From assembly GCF_013408445.1 (NCBI RefSeq), contig NZ_JACBZL010000001.1:930001-994000 (forward strand): a DNA stretch of 64,000 bases. Direction: 5' to 3'. Below, in pieces: positions 47,531-57,511 of this stretch. Under the pieces are notes generated by a model. That model saw only the letters and a list, made by a program, of their open reading frames with translations. It did not search any database and had not been told where the DNA came from. The number at the start of each line of letters is the position of its first letter. The stretch's first letter is position 1. Source of the DNA: Corynebacterium tuberculostearicum. Its GTDB lineage: Bacteria; Actinomycetota; Actinomycetes; Mycobacteriales; Mycobacteriaceae. A program made the translations under genes and the position numbers.

Positions 47531-49453
47531 ATGTGCGGACTTCTTGGCATGCTCGCCGCCACAGGCAACGTAGATAAGTACGTTGACGCGCTGGAACGTT
47601 CCCTGCCCTGCATGCGCCACCGCGGCCCAGATGCGGCCGGCACGTGGCATGACGGCGATGCCGCTTTCGGCTTCAACCGCCTGTCCATTATTGACCTGGA
47701 GCATTCCCATCAGCCCCTCCGCTGGGGCCCAGAGGACCAGCCCGACCGCTACGCCATGACCTTTAATGGTGAAATCTACAACTACGTGGAGCTGCGCGAG
47801 GAGCTCAAGGGTCTCGGCTACACCTTCCACACCGAGGGCGATGGCGAGCCCATCGTGGTGGGCTACCACCACTGGGGCAAGGACGTAGTCAACCACCTGC
47901 GCGGCATGTTTGGCATCGTCATCTGGGATACCCACACCAAGACGATGTTTGCTGCTCGTGACCAATTTGGCATTAAGCCGCTGTATTACGCCACTACCGA
48001 GGCGGGCACCGTTTTCGCTTCGGAGATGAAGTGCATCCTTGAAATGGCGGACGAGATTGGTCTAGAGCTCAACCTTGACCGTCGCGCCATTGAGCACTAC
48101 GTGGACCTGCAATACGTCCCGGAGCCAGAATCCCTCCACGCGAATATTCGCCGCGTTGAATCCGGCTGCACTGTCACTCTTCGCCCGGGCGAAGATGTTG
48201 TCGCCGAGCGCTACTTCAAGCCTCGCTTCCCTGTACAGCAGGTAAAGCAAGGCGAAGAGCAGCAGCTATTTAACCGCATTGCGGAGGCGCTGGAAGATTC
48301 CGTCGCTAAGCACATGCGCGCCGACGTCACCGTGGGTTCCTTCCTATCTGGCGGTATTGACTCCACCGCTATTGCCACCCTGGCCAAGCGCCACAACCCG
48401 GATCTACTGACCTTTACCACCGGCTTCGAGCGCGAGGGCTATTCTGAGGTCGATGTCGCAGCGGAGTCCGCGGAAGCTATTGGTGTGGAGCACATCGTCA
48501 AGATTGTCTCCCCCGAGGAATATGCCGAGTCCATCCCGAAGATCATGTGGTACCTGGACAATCCGGTGGCTGACCCCTCGCTGGTGCCGCTGTACTTTGT
48601 GGCGCAGGAGGCCCGCAAACACGTCAAGGTAGTTCTTTCCGGCGAGGGCGCGGACGAGCTTTTTGGCGGCTACACCATCTACAAGGAACCACTGTCCCTC
48701 GCCCCGTTTGAGAAGATCCCTTCCCCACTGCGTCGCGGACTGGGCAAGCTCTCGCAGGTTCTACCCGAGGGCATGAAGGGCAAGTCCCTGCTCAACCGTG
48801 GTTCGATGACGATGGAAGAGCGTTACTACGGCAATGCTCGTTCCTTCAACTTTGAGCAGATGCAGCGCGTTATCCCGTGGGCAAAGCGCGAATGGGACCA
48901 CCGCGAGGTTACCGCCCCCATCTACGCCCAGTCCGAAGACTTTGATCCGGTCGCACGCATGCAGCATTTGGACCTATTCACTTGGATGCGCGGTGACATC
49001 CTGGTCAAGGCCGATAAGATCAATATGGCCAACTCGCTGGAGCTGCGCGTGCCATTCTTGGACAAGGAAGTCTTCAAGGTTGCAGAGTCCATCCCTTATG
49101 ACCTGAAGATTTCGCACGGCACCACCAAGTACGCCCTGCGCAAGGCCATGGAGCAAATCGTCCCGGCGCATGTTCTGCATCGCAAGAAGCTGGGCTTCCC
49201 AGTGCCGATGCGCCACTGGCTGGCCGGCGATGAGCTATACGGCTGGGCCCAGGACACCATCAATGAGTCCCAGACCGAGGACATCTTTAATAAGAAGGAA
49301 GTTCTCGAGATGCTCAAGGAGCACCGAGATGGCGTTTCCGATCACTCCCGCCGCTTGTGGACCGTCCTGTCCTTTATGATCTGGCACGGCATCTTTGTGG
49401 AAAAGCGCATCGATCCACAGATCGAGCAGCGCGACTACCCGGTCAAGCTCTAA
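47531..49453 (+). CDS. ltsA: Glutamine-dependent amidotransferase LtsA (asparagine synthetase-like)
   Basis: A 640-residue class II glutamine amidotransferase homologous to asparagine synthetase B. In C. glutamicum LtsA amidates wall peptide side chains, and loss gives lysozyme sensitivity. The start MCGLLGML leaves Cys2 as the nucleophile. The glutaminase domain (about 1-210) is followed by the synthetase domain with the ATP loop SFLSGGIDSTAIA (about 269-281) and SGEGADELFGGY. ATG 47531 is preceded by AAGGAG. A bidirectional terminator follows. Location next to ctaC is conserved. True asparagine synthesis is the alternative. Confidence 0.93.
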   Translation: MCGLLGMLAATGNVDKYVDALERSLPCMRHRGPDAAGTWHDGDAAFGFNRLSIIDLEHSHQPLRWGPEDQPDRYAMTFNGEIYNYVELREELKGLGYTFHTEGDGEPIVVGYHHWGKDVVNHLRGMFGIVIWDTHTKTMFAARDQFGIKPLYYATTEAGTVFASEMKCILEMADEIGLELNLDRRAIEHYVDLQYVPEPESLHANIRRVESGCTVTLRPGEDVVAERYFKPRFPVQQVKQGEEQQLFNRIAEALEDSVAKHMRADVTVGSFLSGGIDSTAIATLAKRHNPDLLTFTTGFEREGYSEVDVAAESAEAIGVEHIVKIVSPEEYAESIPKIMWYLDNPVADPSLVPLYFVAQEARKHVKVVLSGEGADELFGGYTIYKEPLSLAPFEKIPSPLRRGLGKLSQVLPEGMKGKSLLNRGSMTMEERYYGNARSFNFEQMQRVIPWAKREWDHREVTAPIYAQSEDFDPVARMQHLDLFTWMRGDILVKADKINMANSLELRVPFLDKEVFKVAESIPYDLKISHGTTKYALRKAMEQIVPAHVLHRKKLGFPVPMRHWLAGDELYGWAQDTINESQTEDIFNKKEVLEMLKEHRDGVSDHSRRLWTVLSFMIWHGIFVEKRIDPQIEQRDYPVKL

Positions 49454-49469
49454 GAGCCTTCCACACATA

Positions 49470-49506
49470 CAAAGAGGGTGGGTGCCAGTGGCACCCACCC
49501 TCTTTG
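49470..49506. terminator. Bidirectional terminator between ltsA and erpA
   Basis: Perfect 17-bp arms beginning CAAAGAGGGTGGGTGCC (49470-49486) with a 3-base loop. Both strands end the stem with CTCTTTG and a T-rich tail, fitting termination of both convergent genes. Confidence 0.9.
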
Positions 49507-49519
49507 TATTTCCTTCTCT

Positions 49520-49864
49520 TTAGTTGAAGGAATCGCCACAAGCGCAAGAGCCGGTGGCATTCGGGTTATCAATGGTGAAACCCTGGGACTCAATGGTGTC
49601 AGCGAAGTCAATCTTGGCACCGGTCAGGTAGGGAACGGACATCTTGTCCACAACGAGGTTTACGCCGCCTACCTGGTCAACCTTGTCACCATCCAAGGTG
49701 CGGTCATCAAAGTAGAGCTGGTAGCGCAGGCCAGCGCAGCCACCAGGCTGTACGGCAATGCGCAGGGAGAGATCGTCGCGGCCCTCCTGATCAAGCAGCG
49801 CCTTTGCCTTTGCGGCTGCTGCTTCGGTCAGAATGACGCCGGTTGCGGAAGCTGGAGCGGTCAT
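49520..49864 (-). CDS. erpA: Iron-sulfur cluster insertion protein (ErpA/HesB family)
   Basis: A-type carrier protein that delivers Fe-S clusters to target enzymes. The 114 residues carry the three conserved cysteines: one in QPGGCAGLRYQLYFD and two in the C-terminal GSCACGDSF. The start is ATG 49864 behind AGGAGA. Likely clients encoded in this window include the 4Fe-4S enzyme ThiC and possibly lipoate synthase nearby, but this is inference. It converges on ltsA. Confidence 0.93.
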   Translation of the reverse strand: MTAPASATGVILTEAAAAKAKALLDQEGRDDLSLRIAVQPGGCAGLRYQLYFDDRTLDGDKVDQVGGVNLVVDKMSVPYLTGAKIDFADTIESQGFTIDNPNATGSCACGDSFN

Positions 49865-50005
49865 CACTTCTCCTCAATAAGTATTGGATTCGTTGCCACT
49901 ACCCTACCCGGTTAGTTCAGGTGGGAAAAGGTAGCCCATACCTTCAACACCATCTGCGCCGGGCCTATTCCCCTATTCACACCTAAACCTTGTAGTGTGA
50001 GGAGC

Positions 50006-50698
50006 GTGAAACTCCCGTGGCAAAAAGATGACAAGACCTCCACTGAGCCTGCTCCTGTACAGGACAAAGCTCAGGCAGAAGTTCAGGAAGTGCCCCAGCG
50101 CAAGGGCTATACCCCACCGAAGGGTCGTCCTACGCCAAAGCGCTCAGAGCAAGAGATTGCGCGCGGCGTAAAGCGCGATCCCCATGGCATGTCCGATGCA
50201 CAGCGTTACCAGCATCGCAAGGACATGAAGAAGTCCATGAGCAAGGACGAGTGGAAGGAATATAAGAAGAAGGAGCGCCAAGAGCGCCAGCAGGCCAACC
50301 GCGAGCAGCAGGCCCGCATGGCAGAAGGCGATCCGCGCTTCCTGCCCGCGCGCGACCAGGGTGAAGTGCGCGCCTATGTACGCGATTGGGTGGATGCCCG
50401 CCGCAGCCTGAGCAACTGGGTCATGCCGATGGCCCTGGTGCTCATCGTGGTCATGTTCTTGACCTACGCGGTACCCAGCATTGCGACGATCATCAATGCG
50501 GTAGCGATGGTTATCCTCGTTATCTTCGCCATCGAGGGCGTCATTTTGGCCCGCCGCTGCAATAATGCCGTGCGCGCCAAGTTCCCTGGCACCACCGAAG
50601 CCGGCTTTAGCCTTGGTTTTTATGCGTATTCTCGCGCCAGCCAGCCGCGCAAGTGGCGCATCCCGCGCCCTCGCGTGGAGCTCGGCGCTGACGTTTAG
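50006..50698 (+). CDS. DUF3043 membrane protein
   Basis: A 230-residue actinobacterial DUF3043 protein. The first half is hydrophilic, very rich in Lys/Arg/Gln/Glu, with the conserved GYTPPKGRPTPKRSEQE (about 36-52) and a charged helix KKSMSKDEWKEYKKKERQER. Two transmembrane helices follow (about 140-158 and 162-182), then FPGTTEAGFSLGFYAYSRA. GTG 50006 is preferred by similarity, though GTG 49997 is in frame; GAGGAG is only one base from the former. The function is unknown. It is translated ahead of the CobT-like gene. Confidence 0.85.
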   Translation: MKLPWQKDDKTSTEPAPVQDKAQAEVQEVPQRKGYTPPKGRPTPKRSEQEIARGVKRDPHGMSDAQRYQHRKDMKKSMSKDEWKEYKKKERQERQQANREQQARMAEGDPRFLPARDQGEVRAYVRDWVDARRSLSNWVMPMALVLIVVMFLTYAVPSIATIINAVAMVILVIFAIEGVILARRCNNAVRAKFPGTTEAGFSLGFYAYSRASQPRKWRIPRPRVELGADV

Positions 50699-50710
50699 GG
50701 AGGGCTACTC

Positions 50711-51505
50711 ATGGCCATTGCGCAGCCCGATAAGCAGGCACATACCGCACAGGACGCACGGCTCGCCCCTTGGGGGCGCCTGACCGACGCCGCTCAATGG
50801 CTGGCTGCTTGCCAAGGCGCGGCGCCTGCCCATGAGCCGCGGCGCGTGCGGGCCGTAATTTTCGCGGAACAGGAGACTCCCCTTCCGGCCGCTGAGACCG
50901 CTGCGCGTCGCGCCGAGGCCGGGCTGAATGTAGTCACCGTGACGGATTATTCCCAGGCCTACAGCCTTGGAGCCGCTACGGCAGATGCGGAAATTGATGC
51001 CGGGGCTGACCTCCTCATCCCCGGCGGCGAAGAGCTCGCCCGAGTACCGGCCGTAGTAATGGCAACTATGACGCAGACGGAGCCGGTAGTGGTCGTCGGC
51101 AAGCAGCGCAGCGTGGAAGACTGGAAGCGCGAGGTTTGCGCTATCCGGGACGCTATGTTCCGCGCCCGCAACCTCGAAGGCATGGAGCTGGTTGAATCGT
51201 GCCAGTCTGCGGTTCTAGCAGCCACGGTGGGGTTCATTGCCCGAGCCGCGGAACGCCGTACGCCCCTGCTTGTCGACGCCCCCTTGACCGCCACCGCCGC
51301 GCTCCTTGCTGAGCGCGATAACCCTGGCGTGAAAGACTGGCTCTTCGCCACCACGCTGTCCACTGCCCCTGCGCATAAGTTGGCGCTGGAAAAGCTAGGG
51401 CTCCACCCCCTGATGGAACTGGGAATGGAGCCACAACCTGCGCTCGGCGCGCTCGCGGCGCTGCCGATGCTGCTCACCGGAGTGGAGATCGCCGCGGAGG
51501 CCTAA
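50711..51505 (+). CDS. Degenerate CobT-like (DMB phosphoribosyltransferase) protein
   Basis: A 264-residue protein resembling nicotinate-nucleotide:dimethylbenzimidazole phosphoribosyltransferase, normally about 350 residues. Recognisable parts are LAPWGRLTDAAQWLA (family: GSLGRLE), LLIPGGEELARVPAVVMAT (family: GxGE-G-x-N-T-T) and VLAATVGFIARAAERRTPLL then LVDAPLTATAAL. The catalytic motif LGEGTGA near the C-terminus is replaced: the sequence is MELGMEPQPALGALAALP, so the catalytic Glu position is lost. No cobU or cobS is adjacent. ATG 50711 has a good AGGGAGG. It is probably not an active cobalamin enzyme; a repurposed role is possible. Confidence 0.75.
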   Translation: MAIAQPDKQAHTAQDARLAPWGRLTDAAQWLAACQGAAPAHEPRRVRAVIFAEQETPLPAAETAARRAEAGLNVVTVTDYSQAYSLGAATADAEIDAGADLLIPGGEELARVPAVVMATMTQTEPVVVVGKQRSVEDWKREVCAIRDAMFRARNLEGMELVESCQSAVLAATVGFIARAAERRTPLLVDAPLTATAALLAERDNPGVKDWLFATTLSTAPAHKLALEKLGLHPLMELGMEPQPALGALAALPMLLTGVEIAAEA

Positions 51506-51513
51506 GCAGGGGA

Positions 51514-52611
51514 CTACTTCACTAGGGTATGGAGCCAACCGTGGGTATCCTCCACTGCGCCGCGCTGGATTCCGGTGAGGCGCTCGCGCAGGGCCATGGT
51601 GATCTCACCCGCTTCGTTGCCATTGACCTGGAAGTCGGCAGAGTCTCCCATCACGTGGCCCACCGGAGTGATAACTGCGGCAGTGCCACAGGCAAAGGCC
51701 TCTGACATAGCGCCGGATTCGGCATCGCGCTGCCACTCTTCGGTAGTGATGCGGCGCTCGGTAACCGTGTAGCCCAAATCCTGCGCTACCTGCAATAGGG
51801 ATTCGCGGGTAATGCCGGGCAGCAAGGAACCCGATAGTTCTGGTGTAACAATCTCCGCGCTATCACCAGAGCCATACACAAACATCAGGTTCATTCCGCC
51901 CATCTCCTCGATGTAACGGCGCTCAATGGCGTCCAACCAGACCACTTGGTCACAGCCCTTTTCATCCGCCTGGGCCTGCGCCAAGAGCGAGCCTGCGTAG
52001 TTGCCCGCAAACTTGGCCGCGCCGGTGCCACCGGGTGCTGCGCGCACGTAGTCAGTGGACAGCCACACCGAAACTGGTTTAATCCCGCCGCTGAAATAGG
52101 AGCCCGCTGGGGAGGCAATGAGCACATAGCGGTAGGAATTGGCGGGGTGAACACCCAAGGAGACCTCGGTGGAAATCATAAACGGGCGCAGGTACAGCGC
52201 TGCTTCCCCGCCGGCTTCTGGTACCCAGTCCTGATCCACCTCCACCAATTGGCGCAGGGACTCAATGAAATCTTCCTGCGGAAGCTCGGGCATAGCCAGG
52301 CGCTCAGCAGAATTGATAAAGCGCTGCGCATTGTGGTCCGGCCGGAAGGTAGCGATAGAACCATCCGGCTGACGGTAGGCCTTGATGCCCTCAAAGATTG
52401 CCTGCCCATAATGGAAAACGTTGCTGGCAGGTTCCATGGTCATCGGTCCGTACGGGCGCACCTGAGCATCGTGCCAGCCCTTTTCTTCGGTCCAGTCAAT
52501 GGTGACCATGTGGTCCGTAAAGTGCTTGCCAAAGCCGGGGTTGGCGAGGATCTCTCTCAATTCTTCCGCGGACGTGGGGTTATCGGTACGAGTAATCGTG
52601 TAATCAAGCAT
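51514..52611 (-). CDS. ilvE: Branched-chain amino acid aminotransferase
   Basis: PLP-dependent class IV aminotransferase interconverting Leu, Ile and Val with their keto acids. The 365 residues include [46 protein letters not shown], the PLP lysine in [17 protein letters not shown] and the phosphate-site regions [12 protein letters not shown] and [15 protein letters not shown] 52611 is preferred, with a GTG two codons earlier. Converges on the CobT-like gene eight bases away; divergent from pepA. Confidence 0.96.
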   Translation of the reverse strand: MLDYTITRTDNPTSAEELREILANPGFGKHFTDHMVTIDWTEEKGWHDAQVRPYGPMTMEPASNVFHYGQAIFEGIKAYRQPDGSIATFRPDHNAQRFINSAERLAMPELPQEDFIESLRQLVEVDQDWVPEAGGEAALYLRPFMISTEVSLGVHPANSYRYVLIASPAGSYFSGGIKPVSVWLSTDYVRAAPGGTGAAKFAGNYAGSLLAQAQADEKGCDQVVWLDAIERRYIEEMGGMNLMFVYGSGDSAEIVTPELSGSLLPGITRESLLQVAQDLGYTVTERRITTEEWQRDAESGAMSEAFACGTAAVITPVGHVMGDSADFQVNGNEAGEITMALRERLTGIQRGAVEDTHGWLHTLVK

Positions 52612-52714
52612 GCCCACAATCTACCCCTTTATCTATAGCGAGGCAGGAATAAGTTCATCGCCGCGCGGTACAGTGGAGGGAAGATTGATAAGCCTTTCCA
52701 TAAAGGAGGACACA

Positions 52715-54202
52715 ATGGCACAGACCGATCTACCCGCACGCGGCCACTTTCCCCAGGTAAAGCTGGGAAAGAAGGTTCCTAAGAAAGCAGAAGCACTGCT
52801 GATCGCTGCATTCGAGGGCGAAGGCGGCCTCGAACTGCCAGGCACCGATCTACTTGGGGGCGCAGCGCTGCGCTCCACTTATGAAGCACTAGTGGCCGTA
52901 GGGGCCTCTGGCAAGGCCGGTGAGGTCACGCGCGTGCCGGCTCCGGCTAAGACCGGCGTGGCCTCCATTATCGCCGTTGGCTTGGGCGATGCGGAAGAGG
53001 TAGACGATGAGACGCTGCGCCGCGCTGCCGGGCAGGCCGCGCGTTCCATCACCAAGGTGGGGGCCGTAGCCACCTCGCTAGGCGATTTTGGTATCACCCC
53101 AGTGGTAGAAGGCCTCATCCTCGGCGGCTATAAGTACTCTGGCCTGCGCTCTGAATCGGCCGCGGAAACCACCACCTACACCGTGGTGGCGGAGAAGTCC
53201 GCACAAGAGGAATTCGACGGCGCCAAGATTACCGCCGAGTCCGTCCTCATCGCCCGCGACCTCGTCAATACCCCTTCCAACCTGCTCTACCCAGAAACCT
53301 ACGCCGCGTTCCTGTCTGCCCAAGCGGCAGAAGCCGGCCTTGAGGTGGAGGTGTTGGATGAAAAGGCACTGGAAAAGCAGGGCTTTGGCGGCATCATGGC
53401 CGTCGGCCGTGGGTCCGCACGTCCGCCGCGCTTGGTCCGCTTGAGCTGGAAGCCGAAGAAGGCCAAGCGCCACGTCGCCCTAGTAGGCAAGGGAATCACT
53501 TTCGATACCGGCGGTATTTCCCTCAAGCCGGGCGCCAAGATGTGGGACATGATTTCTGACATGGGCGGTTCCGCTGCAATGGCCGCGGCCATCATCGCTG
53601 CGGCAAAGCTGAATCTGAAGGTGGGCATCACCGCTACCCTGCCGCTGGCAGAAAACATGCCGGGCAGCGATGCCACCCGCCCGGGTGACGTCATCACCCA
53701 CTACGGCGGCATTACCTCCGAGGTTCTCAACACTGATGCGGAGGGCCGCCTCGTGCTTGCCGACGCCATTGCGCGCGCCAGCGAGGACAAGCCCGATTAC
53801 CTCATCGAAACCGCGACCTTGACCGGTGCCCAGATGGTCGCCCTGGGTGAGCGCACCGCCGGCGTGATGGGCTCGGAAGAATTCCGCGATCGCATGGCCG
53901 AGATTGGCCGCGAGGTGGGCGAAAAGGCATGGGCCATGCCTTTGCTAGAGGAACACGAGGAATCCGTGAAGTCCGCCAGCGCCGATATCCGAAATATCAA
54001 CGCCAAGCGTGAGGGCGGCATGGAATACGCCGGCACCTACCTCCAGCACTTCGTGGGCGAGGGAATCGAATGGGCTCATATCGACGTGGCAGGCCCTTCC
54101 TTCAACACCACGGGCGCTTATGGATACACCCCGAAGATGGGCACCGGCGTACCCACCCGCACGGTAATTGCCGCCCTGCGCGAGATTGCTGAATCAAAGT
54201 AG
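52715..54202 (+). CDS. pepA: Leucyl aminopeptidase PepA
   Basis: M17-family dinuclear zinc/manganese aminopeptidase, cytoplasmic and hexameric. The 495 residues have the divergent N-terminal domain and the catalytic C-terminal domain with VGKGITFDTGGISLKPG (metal Lys/Asp) and the signature NTDAEGRLVLADA. EKAWAMPLLEEHEESVKS and the C-terminal GAYGYTPKMGTGVPTRT complete the match. ATG 52715 is fixed by AAAGGAGG five bases upstream; a longer in-frame reading from 52610 lacks support. Confidence 0.96.
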   Translation: MAQTDLPARGHFPQVKLGKKVPKKAEALLIAAFEGEGGLELPGTDLLGGAALRSTYEALVAVGASGKAGEVTRVPAPAKTGVASIIAVGLGDAEEVDDETLRRAAGQAARSITKVGAVATSLGDFGITPVVEGLILGGYKYSGLRSESAAETTTYTVVAEKSAQEEFDGAKITAESVLIARDLVNTPSNLLYPETYAAFLSAQAAEAGLEVEVLDEKALEKQGFGGIMAVGRGSARPPRLVRLSWKPKKAKRHVALVGKGITFDTGGISLKPGAKMWDMISDMGGSAAMAAAIIAAAKLNLKVGITATLPLAENMPGSDATRPGDVITHYGGITSEVLNTDAEGRLVLADAIARASEDKPDYLIETATLTGAQMVALGERTAGVMGSEEFRDRMAEIGREVGEKAWAMPLLEEHEESVKSASADIRNINAKREGGMEYAGTYLQHFVGEGIEWAHIDVAGPSFNTTGAYGYTPKMGTGVPTRTVIAALREIAESK

Positions 54203-54240
54203 CACCACAACAGGCTTAGTGCGTTTAGAATCCTAGAGGC

Positions 54241-54777
54241 ATGAAGCCTGCTTTAATCATCGTTGACGTACAACATGACTTCTGCCCCGGCGGCGCCTTA
54301 GGCACTGAGCGGGGCAATGAGGTTGCTGCAAAAATCGCCTCCCTGCAACAGGACTACGAAACCGTCGTAGCCACGCAGGATTGGCATATCGATCCGGGTT
54401 CTCACTTTTCAAAGGACCCGGATTTTGTCGATTCTTGGCCGGTGCACTGCGTAGCCGAGTCCCACGGGGCGGCCATGCATGAGGCCATCGGGCCGGCGCA
54501 AGCCTACTTCCGCAAGGGAGAATACACCGCCGCCTATTCCGGATTCGAAGGCGCTGCGAACGGCACCTTGCTCGCCGACTGGTTGCGCGAGCATCAGATA
54601 GACGCCGTGGACATCGTGGGCATTGCCACCGATCACTGCGTGCGTGCCACGGCTGCCGACGCCCTTAAAGAAGGCTTTACCGTCCGCGTACTGCGTGAAT
54701 ATTGCTCCCCAGTGGACGAAGCCCGCGGCGAAGCCGCGTTGCAAGAGTTGGCCGCTGCCGGCGCCACCATCTGCTAA
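54241..54777 (+). CDS. pncA: Nicotinamidase / pyrazinamidase
   Basis: Isochorismatase-fold hydrolase converting nicotinamide to nicotinate for NAD salvage. The 178 residues show the catalytic triad Asp in LIIVDVQHDFCPGGAL, Lys in AYFRKGEYT and Cys in GIATDHCVRATA. Metal ligands Asp-His and His lie in TQDWHIDPGSHF. The length is standard. It is 38 bases after pepA in the same direction with no terminator between them, and is followed by a hairpin. Mycobacterial PncA activates pyrazinamide, so the same chemistry is likely. Confidence 0.94.
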   Translation: MKPALIIVDVQHDFCPGGALGTERGNEVAAKIASLQQDYETVVATQDWHIDPGSHFSKDPDFVDSWPVHCVAESHGAAMHEAIGPAQAYFRKGEYTAAYSGFEGAANGTLLADWLREHQIDAVDIVGIATDHCVRATAADALKEGFTVRVLREYCSPVDEARGEAALQELAAAGATIC

Positions 54778-54794
54778 ACACAGGAAAACGCCTA

Positions 54795-54826
54795 CGGCCC
54801 TCGAACCGAATCTGGTCCGAGGGCCG
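54795..54826 (+). terminator. Terminator after pncA
   Basis: A 13-pair GC-rich stem (CGGCCCTCGAACC / GGTCCGAGGGCCG, one mismatch) with a 6-base loop starts about 17 bases past the stop. The tail is CTGGCGTCTCTC, only moderately T-rich. Confidence 0.6.
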
Positions 54827-55090
54827 CTGGCGTCTCTCTACAAGGTGTTTCCATGTATCGGCTAAAGTAGCCGCCCTCTGGAAACGGGAGGGGTTCTCTC
54901 TATCTCTCTCGCATGCGCTCTCTCAAACGCATGAATTAAGTATGGAATGCCGATATTGGATCCGGGTGTCAAGTACCTGAAAGTTTCCTGTTGAATTGTG
55001 CCACCAAGGCTCCTACTACCTCACCTCGGCAAATGCGTCTCCACCAAATTGGCGAAAGCTCTGCGCTACGCGAGACGATTGTTATAGGGT
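54827..55090 (+). other. Non-coding leader/promoter region of thiC
   Basis: About 260 bases without a gene. It contains a pyrimidine-rich CTCTCT tract (about 54895-54925), a small stem CATGCG/CGCATG (54912-54933) and a -10-like TATAGG at 55085-55090 just before the riboswitch. No clear -35. Confidence 0.4.
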
Positions 55091-55097
55091 GATCTGC

Positions 55098-57386
<2,289 letters not shown>

Positions 57387-57511
57387 AATTGCCTAGCTTA
57401 CCCGGAAGGAGGGTAGTTACTAACCCCACATCTGCACGAGGGTGAGCATCACGCTGTAAGATTGTCGGGTAGCGATAGAACACTTCCAACTTTCGAGGAG
57501 TCTTATAACTC

